In this document: positions 5,883 through 12,637 of the stretch, in pieces
Layout: every line of letters starts with the position of its first letter
How positions within the stretch are numbered: the stretch's first letter is position 1
DNA from: Armatimonadota bacterium
GTDB taxonomy: Bacteria > Armatimonadota > Zipacnadia > Zipacnadales > UBA11051
Length of the DNA stretch: 12,637 nucleotides
Assembly: GCA_003542955.1 (NCBI GenBank)
Contig: DPJP01000067.1
Location: forward strand, 2,212 to 14,848
Direction: 5' to 3'
Notes under the pieces: model-generated
The model's input: only the letters and a program-made list of their open reading frames with translations
Told to the model about the DNA's origin: nothing
Databases searched by the model: none
Position numbers and translations under genes: made by a program

Positions 5883-8800
5883 TCAGCGCACTAGCCCGCC
5901 CCCGCCCATCTCATCCAGTATCTGAAGCGCCACCGGGTTGTTCGGCAGTAGCGCCAGCAGCGACAAGCACGCGGCCTTGGTCCTGCTGTCCGCCAGTATC
6001 CGTTCGCTGTCTTCCCCCCAGCTCTTGCCCAGGATGGCCGCCAGGTCGTCCTGGACGCGGTCACGAACGAACCCACCAATCTGCGCTTCAGCGAGGAGCA
6101 CCAGCCCACGCAGGCGGATTCTCCTCGCGGCGGCTGATCGCAGGAAGCGAACAAACGCCCGAGCTGCCGACCACGTCGTCAGATGATCCACCGCCCACGC
6201 ATGGTACAGGTCTTCCATGTCTGCGATCAGATCCGCGTCCTCGCCATATAGGAGCGTCCATCCGTCCATTCCCAGGAGATGCTCCCACATGTCGGCGACG
6301 TACCGGGCCTCGCCGTCCCCCGGTCTGGTCCATGTGGGGGCAGCCAGTGCATACTCGACCATCTCCCGCCATGCCGTGAGGAACTCGCCCCGTGGCTCCT
6401 CCACCAGATGCCGACGCGACAGGAACGTGGACAGAAAGCTCTCGATCCAGTGGTGCGCGGGCGTGCGAAGGTCCAGGATGGGCTGCCACAGGCGTTGTCT
6501 CTCTGCACGGTCGCGCAATGAGAGCAGAGCGGTCGCTACGCGGGTGAAAACCCACCGGTCGAAATCGTTGGGCAGGCCATCGATGTCCGTGTCATCTTCG
6601 GGGACCTCGGCGCCGTGCAGCGGCCCGACGACAAACGCGAGAAGCTCTTCCCAGAGTCGCAGCCACTCGGCACGTTCCTGGGCGCTTTGTGCCATGCGGA
6701 GATCGACAGGCAACCAATCGTGCGCAGCCTGCACCCAGTACGGGTCAAGGCCACGATCCCGTCTTCGGCGCGTTCCACGTCGCCCTGCTCCAGCGTGGAG
6801 CCCATCCGCAATGTCGTTGAGTGGCGGAACGGTGCCACTCAGTCGCCGACGGACGAATAGCCTCAGCATATCCTTCCCCCAACGACGCATGTTGAAGCGA
6901 GTGAGCTTCTGAATGAGTCTTCTGCACCTCTGAACCACACTCCGGTTGCGCCACAGATTGCGCCAGCACTCGTCCTGCCTGGCTGCTTCGCTGGCGAGAT
7001 GCTGCGCACGCGAGGCAAGTAGGACCAGATGTCTTAGCCTGCCGAACTCGTCCCCGAGCACATGTCTCCAGCGGAACGCCCCGATTAGCAGATGGGCCAC
7101 GCTCCACGGGTGCGGCGACAGAGCCAGTAGACACACGCCCATGAGAAGGTCACGGTTCCCCGGATCCTCGGCCCACAGGACGGGGAGGGCGCGCGCACAA
7201 AAGGAGTCCCACGTGTAGTCGAAGGACTCAAACGGCTCGAAGCGCTTCGTTACGGGATGCCCGGACGCCGCAATGATCACCTGTCGACACTGCGTTTGAG
7301 CCTCAGCGTGTCCGCTAAACCACTCCCCGCCCAGGCAGAGCAATGCCGCCGCTGCCGCGCAGACTGCATCAGGGAACCGTATGGGGCCAGTGTCTTCGGT
7401 CATGTAGGCCGGGTCCAGAAGGAGAACCGACAGTTGCGCCCAAATCCGTTCGGCCGCCTCGGCGTCGAGGGTATCGCCCTCGCGCAGCAGGCGATCACAC
7501 TGCGTTGGCAGCATCGATATCACGAGGTGCCGCGAAGCCCCTTCTGCGAGGTCGCTCGCCTCCTGCTGCAGTTCAGCAGCTACCACGCATTGCGCGGCGT
7601 GAGTACCGTCATCTTGTTGCCATGTCGCGTAGTTCTTTACCTGCAGGTGTGCCGCAAGCATCCTGAGTGCAAGCGGCGGGTCCTCTTCCTCGGTCGCTTG
7701 CTCCATCCACCTGTCTACCTGTTCGCTCAAGGCAGCAGCAAACTCGGGGTCTTGAAGCATAAGCCGCACGCTCTCATCTACCAGTGTGGTCGATCGATGC
7801 GGGAGGGCATACCATTCCCGCACCTCATCAGCGCGTTGCTGGCCGATCCTGAGTTCATCGATGTGAAGGAACATTAAGCTAGAATTCGGCACGAAGCGGT
7901 GTTCTTCATCCCACAGCAGGAAGTGCGGCACCGAAAGCAGTGGCCTGAGTGCACCTGCGAGCAAAGCCGGCTCCCTGCAGGCAACCGACACGAATACTCC
8001 CGCAATGGCGGTCGAGTTGCACGAGCCGGCGATTCGGTCTATCCAGTCAGCAACCCCCTCCTCAGCATCCAGCATGTCGTACAACCACTTCTCGAGCGAC
8101 ATCAGCGCGCAGTTGACTTCTGGCGCCCCAAACTCGTCCCGAGACCAGAAGAGGCACCTGCTTCCTCCAGCCCAAGTGCCCCACTCGGGTATCGGGATTG
8201 GGGCCTCCACGCTTACGTACCCGTGGCGCGCGTGGTATTCAATGCATCGTTCGGTGCAGTAGTCAATCAGCTTGCCGATTGCCTCAATGGCTGCGGCGGG
8301 GGCGGTGCTGACGAAGGTGTAGAATGCGCCCACCGTCGGAGACGGGGGATGCCACCGGTAGACTGTATTCAGCGGAGCTTCTTCATGCAGATCGCTGTAG
8401 TAGACTGACTCCGGCTCCGGGGGCGGAATGAGAAGCGCAAGCAGGACCTCCCCGGCCACCTCCGGCCTCACCCGCATCAGGCAGACCAGCAGGCCATCCT
8501 CTAGACATACGTCATGGAAGTCCTGATCGACCCTGACCTGCGGCCCGTCTGGCCAAGGGGGAGGCACGGCCACCGCAACGCGGGCGATCGGGTCCACCAC
8601 GTTCTTCTCTACTAGTTCCTGAGGCACGCCGGTTCGCCTTGCTCTCTGAAGCGCGAAGTGTGCCACCTCATCTGGGAGCTCATTGGCGGCCATCATGGCG
8701 GCCCTGTAGACGTCCTGCGTACGGAGTGAGTGCCGCCACCCGGCCCTGGTGTCAACCTGCGCTGCGACTTCTGTGGCCGTCGCGAGAATGAGAGTGGCCA

Positions 8801-11114
8801 ACTCCGGACGGTACGGGAATCCTGTATCTGTACAGCGCAGCCACAGTCGACATATCGCTGCAACGCCGCCGGGAACGTGCGCGATAAGGTCATCCTGATG
8901 CTCAAGCAGCACCGGGAGCAAGCGCCCCCAGATTGGCCAGTTGGGCCGGCGCATGAATCCGCGCAGCTCGGTGCCGACCTCTTCCTGGGCGGGGTGTAGT
9001 AGCGCGATCAACTCATCATCCGGCAGCGTCCCGACAGTCACGAAACGCTGCAGCAACTCCGAGAGAAGGCTGGCACCGTCGGCCGTCAGCATCGGCCACA
9101 GCCCTGTCACCCATTCCCTACAAGCCGATGACATGAACAGGGCGTCCATCATCAAGCGTTGGCATGCCGACAGCCCCTCGCCCTCTTCGGCAAGAGCATC
9201 AAATACTGTCTGCCAGTCCTCTACATGATGTCTACTCTCCAGCAGGTACATGCCGTACAGCCGCAGCGCTCGTTGCCACAGGGGTGATGAGCACCTGGGG
9301 CCAATGAAGGCAGGCAACTCATCCTGGTGCTGGATCAGCACATGGAGGCGCGCCCAATCGCCGAACAGATCATGCTTGAAGCCGTACCGGTGCTCGCGAA
9401 CAGCGCAGACCTGCTCTTGCTTGAGGGTGTCAATCAGTTCCTGCTGCTCGCCATTGAAGGCGTCAATCGGCACGAGCTGCTGGAGTTCGTCCGCCTGCAG
9501 TGTGCCCAGGGCACACGCCGCCCCACTGCGAGCCATCCTGTTCCGGGTCACGAGCTGCTCCCAAAGCCAGATGATCACGTCCGTCTCAGCTATCCCACCT
9601 GTGGGGGTGTGGCCTGCTTGGGCCAGGCCAGCCACGAGTGCGAGTATCTTCGGCCGCAAGATGAACCCCTGCATCCGGTCATTCCGTGCTAGGGGGCGGA
9701 GGGCTGGAACGACCTCGATGATCTCCCTCACGGCATCGAAGGTCGGTGGCTCGACGGGAACGGTGTGGAGACGTGTAGCTGAGCATATGGACGCCAGACG
9801 AGTCCCGGCGCGCTCCCATGCGTCCGTCTCACAGGTCAGGATCACCCTCCACGCTGATCCCTCGTCGCCGAGCGCCAGTGCCCGCAGGACCCTATGCAGG
9901 TTCTGCCACTCGGCCTCCTGGAAGACGCGGTCAACACCATCGATGATCAGATACGCAGGACTCTCCGGGACGTTCTGCAACACGTCTCCCAGTGCATGCT
10001 GCAGCCCAATGGCATTCTCCAGCGCCTGGGCGCCCGCCCCCGCCAGTGTTGCGTTGTCCCACCAGATGACTCTACCGTGCTCACGCTGCGACACTGCCCA
10101 GCGTTCTGCCACAACCGACTTTCCGGAACCGGATACGCCTACCAGCGCCACGACACGCGCATCGCCTTTCGAGAACGCCTTCGCGACGTCGGCCAACTCG
10201 CTCTCTCGCGAGATCGAGCACCCGGCGATTGTACCGTCGATCTCGTCCATCAGGAACGCGGATATTGCCTCCAGCCGTTCGAGGTCTGCCCTGTAGTCCG
10301 GGTATGGCTTCAGGCGAAACCCACCCCGGAGGTGCGACAGGACGGTCGGCAGATCCGTGACGCCACCCCGCGGCCGGTACTCCCGCGCCAGAGTGCAACA
10401 GGTTTCTTGGAGGGACTGAGCCTCGGCCTGCGAGCCGGAGAGGAGGAGTTCCTGGCACATACGAAGCGTGAGTCTGCCCAGTTCTGCGAAGTCGAAGATG
10501 CGAACGCACTTCAGAAAGCGCGCGGTCGCTTCGCCGTCTCCAGCCACATCAGAGCAGATGGCCTCGGGGCAGGAGAAGCCGCCGAACATGGCCTGTTGCT
10601 CCTTGTCCAGCCCGCTCTCCCCGACTTCGACTGGGTCTTGATGTGACACCCGCTGGGCAATCACACACCAGTTCTGGTAATGTCCGGCCGGTATCCCCTG
10701 CCCAATGATGCTCACCAGATCGCGCTCGGCGTCGAACGCTGGCGTTACTCTGCATCGCCCCAGATACAGCTCCCATGCCTCCCTCAGGAACTCCGCTCCA
10801 GGTGCGTCTCCTCCCGATCTGCCGCCGACGAGCCCTCTTGCGGTGAGCACTGGGAAGCTCTTGAGGGATACCGCGCAGCGGCGCTCGCCTAAGCCGTCGT
10901 GCAGCGTGAGGAGCACATCGTCAGGGTGCCATTCCCGATTCGCCAGTTGACAGGCTATCCGCACTATGTGCCCATCAGGCTCACCGGCGGCCCCGGTCAT
11001 CCCTGCGCCCGCCAACATGCAGACGATGAAGAAGCCGACGACTTCATCCTCGAAGGCGAAGCCTGCACCTCCTGTGAGTTCTGGCGATGAGAACCGATCC
11101 GAAGTCTCCGGCAT
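5883..11114 (-). CDS. STAND-type ATPase with N-terminal PD-(D/E)xK/Cap4-like domain and giant C-terminal sensor-like region
   Basis: With the ATG at 11114 the product is 1743 residues. A GTG three bases upstream is possible, but the Shine-Dalgarno GAGGGG (11125-11120) is 5 nt from the ATG and only 2 nt from the GTG. Residues 1-130: a probable nuclease-like domain with GAGFAFEDEV (E22), D65/D66 and the strand AVSLK (K85), resembling PD-(D/E)xK or Cap4-type effectors with S in place of E/Q. P-loop GVSGSGKS at 326-333 (K332). Walker B YLIIDGVD around D392. KHDLFGDWAR around H581, the typical end of a STAND/NACHT module. Residues about 600-1743 are helical and Trp-rich with no catalytic motif, consistent with the sensor arrays of Avs/NLR-like proteins. 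Inferred role: ligand-triggered assembly activating the N-terminal effector in antiphage defence. Specific Avs family not identified. It is the second gene of an operon. Confidence 0.85.
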   Translation of the reverse strand: MPETSDRFSSPELTGGAGFAFEDEVVGFFIVCMLAGAGMTGAAGEPDGHIVRIACQLANREWHPDDVLLTLHDGLGERRCAVSLKSFPVLTARGLVGGRSGGDAPGAEFLREAWELYLGRCRVTPAFDAERDLVSIIGQGIPAGHYQNWCVIAQRVSHQDPVEVGESGLDKEQQAMFGGFSCPEAICSDVAGDGEATARFLKCVRIFDFAELGRLTLRMCQELLLSGSQAEAQSLQETCCTLAREYRPRGGVTDLPTVLSHLRGGFRLKPYPDYRADLERLEAISAFLMDEIDGTIAGCSISRESELADVAKAFSKGDARVVALVGVSGSGKSVVAERWAVSQREHGRVIWWDNATLAGAGAQALENAIGLQHALGDVLQNVPESPAYLIIDGVDRVFQEAEWQNLHRVLRALALGDEGSAWRVILTCETDAWERAGTRLASICSATRLHTVPVEPPTFDAVREIIEVVPALRPLARNDRMQGFILRPKILALVAGLAQAGHTPTGGIAETDVIIWLWEQLVTRNRMARSGAACALGTLQADELQQLVPIDAFNGEQQELIDTLKQEQVCAVREHRYGFKHDLFGDWARLHVLIQHQDELPAFIGPRCSSPLWQRALRLYGMYLLESRHHVEDWQTVFDALAEEGEGLSACQRLMMDALFMSSACREWVTGLWPMLTADGASLLSELLQRFVTVGTLPDDELIALLHPAQEEVGTELRGFMRRPNWPIWGRLLPVLLEHQDDLIAHVPGGVAAICRLWLRCTDTGFPYRPELATLILATATEVAAQVDTRAGWRHSLRTQDVYRAAMMAANELPDEVAHFALQRARRTGVPQELVEKNVVDPIARVAVAVPPPWPDGPQVRVDQDFHDVCLEDGLLVCLMRVRPEVAGEVLLALLIPPPEPESVYYSDLHEEAPLNTVYRWHPPSPTVGAFYTFVSTAPAAAIEAIGKLIDYCTERCIEYHARHGYVSVEAPIPIPEWGTWAGGSRCLFWSRDEFGAPEVNCALMSLEKWLYDMLDAEEGVADWIDRIAGSCNSTAIAGVFVSVACREPALLAGALRPLLSVPHFLLWDEEHRFVPNSSLMFLHIDELRIGQQRADEVREWYALPHRSTTLVDESVRLMLQDPEFAAALSEQVDRWMEQATEEEDPPLALRMLAAHLQVKNYATWQQDDGTHAAQCVVAAELQQEASDLAEGASRHLVISMLPTQCDRLLREGDTLDAEAAERIWAQLSVLLLDPAYMTEDTGPIRFPDAVCAAAAALLCLGGEWFSGHAEAQTQCRQVIIAASGHPVTKRFEPFESFDYTWDSFCARALPVLWAEDPGNRDLLMGVCLLALSPHPWSVAHLLIGAFRWRHVLGDEFGRLRHLVLLASRAQHLASEAARQDECWRNLWRNRSVVQRCRRLIQKLTRFNMRRWGKDMLRLFVRRRLSGTVPPLNDIADGLHAGAGRRGTRRRRDRGLDPYWVQAAHDWLPVDLRMAQSAQERAEWLRLWEELLAFVVGPLHGAEVPEDDTDIDGLPNDFDRWVFTRVATALLSLRDRAERQRLWQPILDLRTPAHHWIESFLSTFLSRRHLVEEPRGEFLTAWREMVEYALAAPTWTRPGDGEARYVADMWEHLLGMDGWTLLYGEDADLIADMEDLYHAWAVDHLTTWSAARAFVRFLRSAAARRIRLRGLVLLAEAQIGGFVRDRVQDDLAAILGKSWGEDSERILADSRTKAACLSLLALLPNNPVALQILDEMGGGGLVR

Positions 11115-11119
11115 CACGA

Positions 11120-11125
11120 CCCCTC
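11120..11125 (-). promoter_or_regulatory. ribosome binding site of the STAND gene
   Basis: GAGGGG on the minus strand ends 5 nt before ATG 11114 and 2 nt before the alternative GTG 11117, so it favours the ATG. It lies in the 105-bp intercistronic stretch, which also holds a small dyad (CGGCG-catcc-CGCCG, 11185-11199). Confidence 0.65.
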
Positions 11126-11219
11126 GCTGCAGTGCGGTCCAGTGCTATCCCACTCGGTGGTACGCGTGGGGCAAGCGGGCATCACGGCGCATCCCGCCGG
11201 GACACAGTCAACCTTGGCG

Positions 11220-12053
11220 CTACGGTCCTTCTGCAGAGCAGGCGGTCTGGTCCTCACGCTGCTGTACGCGGATGATCCGTCCGGACGACGAGGGCCTCAC
11301 CAGCTTGAAGCTCGCATCTCGGCACTGTACGCGCGGCAGGTCACTCTTGAACTGAACGGGCACACCGAAGAGCACCGTCAGCTTTCGGCTATTCTCATCA
11401 CGGTTGAAGGCTTGCGCTGTTGACCCGCGTTTCTTGACGATCACCATCTGCGGATGTCCACCGACCTTGTTCTTGCCGGCGGCGATTGCCTGATTCAGGA
11501 CGCCAATGACCGCCGGAGTGCTGAGGGGGCACGTGCTCCGTAGGAGCTTTGCCGCAGCTTTGGCACCGGAGCCGTAGCAGACCGGCTTTTCTGCAAGCGC
11601 GCAGCTTACATCTTCAAATTCCTCTTTCCTCAGGTCAAGCCTGAAGAGATGGAATCTCTCGACTCTCGTGTCGAACCCTGCGTAGATAAGGGTGGCGGAG
11701 CTTCCCCAACTCTCTGGGAACGTGAGCATCACCTGGCGCATGTTCAGCATCAAGGCGCGGGCTCGCGCCCGTGGACCCGTCGGAGCACTAAGGGTCCTCC
11801 CTGTATTTGTCTGCCGTTGGGCACTCCCGCGGAGGACCGTGGTCCAGTCGAGTAGCGCAACGTACTCATGGATCATCGTCAAGGCGTAGTGCGAGTCCCC
11901 GGCATATGCGACGTAATCGTGAGTGGGGTGAACACGCCAGATTTTGGTCGCGTGCTGCCATGTCTGCTTTCCGTCAGACAGCAGGCTATCGGCGGCGATA
12001 TTGAGCGAGGTCGGGCTGTCCTTCTTGTTGAGCCATGCCATGACGAGCGTCAT
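11220..12053 (-). CDS. proteasome-like Ntn hydrolase (HslV/20S beta-type fold), putative threonine peptidase
   Basis: The N-terminus reads MTLVMAWLNKK, then NIAADSLLSDG, ATKIWRV and VAYAGDS. This is the order and spacing of proteasome beta-type subunits: a Thr nucleophile, an Asp, a Lys and an AGD/AGS loop. Counting Thr as 1, the Asp is 21 and the Lys 36, close to D17 and K33 of the 20S proteasome. Later motifs fit too: LIYAGFD (about 122-128) and YGSGAKAA (about 160-167), matching the GSG loop with its catalytic-site Ser. The product is 277 residues, longer than HslV. A GTG at 12062 would add three residues, but it overlaps the Shine-Dalgarno AGGAG, which sits 8 nt before ATG 12053. With that start, Met removal exposes Thr2 without a propeptide. 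No ATPase or unfoldase partner of the usual kind (HslU, Mpa/ARC) is nearby. The next gene is the STAND ATPase 105 bp downstream. Confidence 0.75.
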   Translation of the reverse strand: MTLVMAWLNKKDSPTSLNIAADSLLSDGKQTWQHATKIWRVHPTHDYVAYAGDSHYALTMIHEYVALLDWTTVLRGSAQRQTNTGRTLSAPTGPRARARALMLNMRQVMLTFPESWGSSATLIYAGFDTRVERFHLFRLDLRKEEFEDVSCALAEKPVCYGSGAKAAAKLLRSTCPLSTPAVIGVLNQAIAAGKNKVGGHPQMVIVKKRGSTAQAFNRDENSRKLTVLFGVPVQFKSDLPRVQCRDASFKLVRPSSSGRIIRVQQREDQTACSAEGP

Positions 12054-12061
12054 CGCGATCA

Positions 12062-12066
12062 CTCCT
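12062..12066 (-). promoter_or_regulatory. ribosome binding site of the proteasome-like gene
   Basis: AGGAG on the minus strand has 8 nt to ATG 12053. It overlaps the upstream GTG candidate (12060-12062), which therefore cannot be the start it serves. This choice leaves Thr as the second residue. No convincing -35/-10 pair was found upstream. Confidence 0.7.
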
Positions 12067-12237
12067 GCATACCGTCAGTACGTTTCGCTAGCCACAGTCA
12101 GTTTCCCCCACCGCCAGTGCACGCGGCGAACGATCAGGTTGGTGAAGTCGGAGTCTAGTTCTCTACCTGCCGTGGTAGACCTGCTGTGCTCCAGTATCCA
12201 GGGAACACCAGAGTTGATTTGTCGGGAGACCGAGGTG

Positions 12238-12254
12238 CGCTGGCGTTGCCAGCG
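12238..12254. repeat. perfect 7-bp hairpin with GTT loop
   Basis: CGCTGGC-gtt-GCCAGCG. This compact GC-rich hairpin is of the size of REP palindromes and lies 40 bp from the first 14-bp direct repeat. Confidence 0.6.
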
Positions 12255-12294
12255 ATTCTGGCCGAGGAACGGTCCGCAGAAGAGGTCGCCAGGA

Positions 12295-12308
12295 ATTCCG
12301 GGGACACC
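12295..12308. repeat. 14-bp direct repeat, copy 1
   Basis: ATTCCGGGGACACC, repeated exactly at 12409-12422, 114 bp away. The string GTGTCCCCGGAAT (minus strand) is, from memory, frequent around REP-associated tyrosine transposase genes. No transposase gene is present in the window. Confidence 0.65.
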
Positions 12309-12396
12309 GCACTGCATCGGCAGAGAGTACAGCACTCCCCCTGCAGTAGCGCCCCGATCCCGTGTCCTGTCCCGCTGGAAAGCGCGTCATCGTACG

Positions 12397-12422
12397 GTCC
12401 CCTTTTCCATTCCGGGGACACC
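12397..12422. repeat. 14-bp direct repeat, copy 2, within a 6-bp hairpin
   Basis: The second exact copy of ATTCCGGGGACACC (12409-12422). Its GGGGAC (12414-12419) can pair with GTCCCC at 12397-12402 across an 11-nt loop. The first copy lacks a comparable perfect stem. This is suggestive of the end of a short non-autonomous element. Confidence 0.55.
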
Positions 12423-12637
12423 ATACTAGCTACACAGAAACGCCCCATTTCCCCGCCATCAGCCGCGGTACCGCCACAAATGCAACGCTTGGGCAAACAT
12501 GCCAACCGCTCGAACTCTGGAATAGTGGAACAATGCAATGACGGGGAATCCAGCACACCCAGAGGTTGATCTGCGCTGAATCGTGAGACGGTGGGATTCT
12601 GGGATTCTGGGACAACCCAACGCGCTCAGCGCTTGAT

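Larger units (their letters stand above)
12067..12637. other. 571-bp non-coding region with REP/RAYT-like repeats
   Basis: Open frames here are short, overlapping and without recognisable motifs, so no gene is supported. The region should hold the promoter of the minus-strand operon, but I could not pick one with confidence. It contains the hairpin at 12238-12254, the 14-bp direct repeats listed separately, an 8-bp tandem repeat GGGATTCT (two copies plus GGGA, 12593-12612), and the small palindrome GCGCT-c-AGCGC at 12622-12632. Confidence 0.6.

Noticed and set aside
9250..10296. Long plus-strand open frame (348 codons) antisense to the STAND gene
   Set aside because: Ser/Arg/Pro-rich translation without domains, typical of the antisense frame of a GC-rich gene; the minus-strand frame has clear Walker motifs.
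12075..12556. Overlapping short minus-strand frames upstream of the proteasome-like gene (possible third operon gene)
   Set aside because: Translations are Ser/Pro/Arg/Cys-rich with no motif, lack good ribosome binding sites and span the REP-like repeats.
12593..12632. Tandem GGGATTCT and the GCGCT-c-AGCGC palindrome as a CRISPR or origin-like element
   Set aside because: Only two and a half 8-bp units and one tiny dyad; no spacers, no regular periodicity and no replication genes.

Overview
The window is GC-rich and gene-dense. It looks like chromosomal DNA from an uncultured, environmentally widespread bacterium. The large modular beta-sandwich protein at the left, the AbiE-type module, and the short interspersed hairpins resemble what is common in Armatimonadota and Planctomycetota; this placement is an inference from gene style only. 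I see no tRNA, rRNA, CRISPR array or intact transposase.

Left part (1-3062, + strand): the 3' portion of a large, probably secreted, modular protein with three copies of a jelly-roll-like module, Ig-like linkers and a fibronectin-III-like tail. Its stop codon lies inside a hairpin-forming 63-bp repeat.

Centre (3123-5533, + strand): a type IV (AbiE-like) toxin-antitoxin module. It has a terminator, an AT-rich promoter carrying a 9/10 inverted repeat, an AbiEi-like antitoxin/regulator split by one in-frame TGA, and a minimal nucleotidyltransferase (AbiEii-like toxin). The module is bracketed by two copies of the 63-bp repeat. The right-hand copy is preceded by a broken remnant of a paralogous tail of the first gene, so the module appears to sit between duplicated gene ends.

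Right part (12053 down to 5883, - strand): a two-gene operon convergent with the toxin-antitoxin module. The first gene encodes a small proteasome-like Ntn hydrolase whose ribosome binding site selects a start placing a threonine directly after the initiator Met. The second, about 100 bp downstream, encodes a 1743-residue STAND-type ATPase with an N-terminal nuclease-like domain, a P-loop core, and a C-terminal region of about 1100 residues with no recognised catalytic motif. The ATPase has the layout of Avs/NLR-like antiviral proteins. The pairing of a proteasome-type peptidase with a nuclease-STAND protein is the most interesting candidate for an undescribed defence system here.

The last 570 bp hold no convincing gene. 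They carry hairpins and a 14-bp direct repeat of a kind often found with REP-associated (RAYT) transposable sequences. Taken together, 3123-12637 reads as a small defence island next to a housekeeping or extracellular gene.
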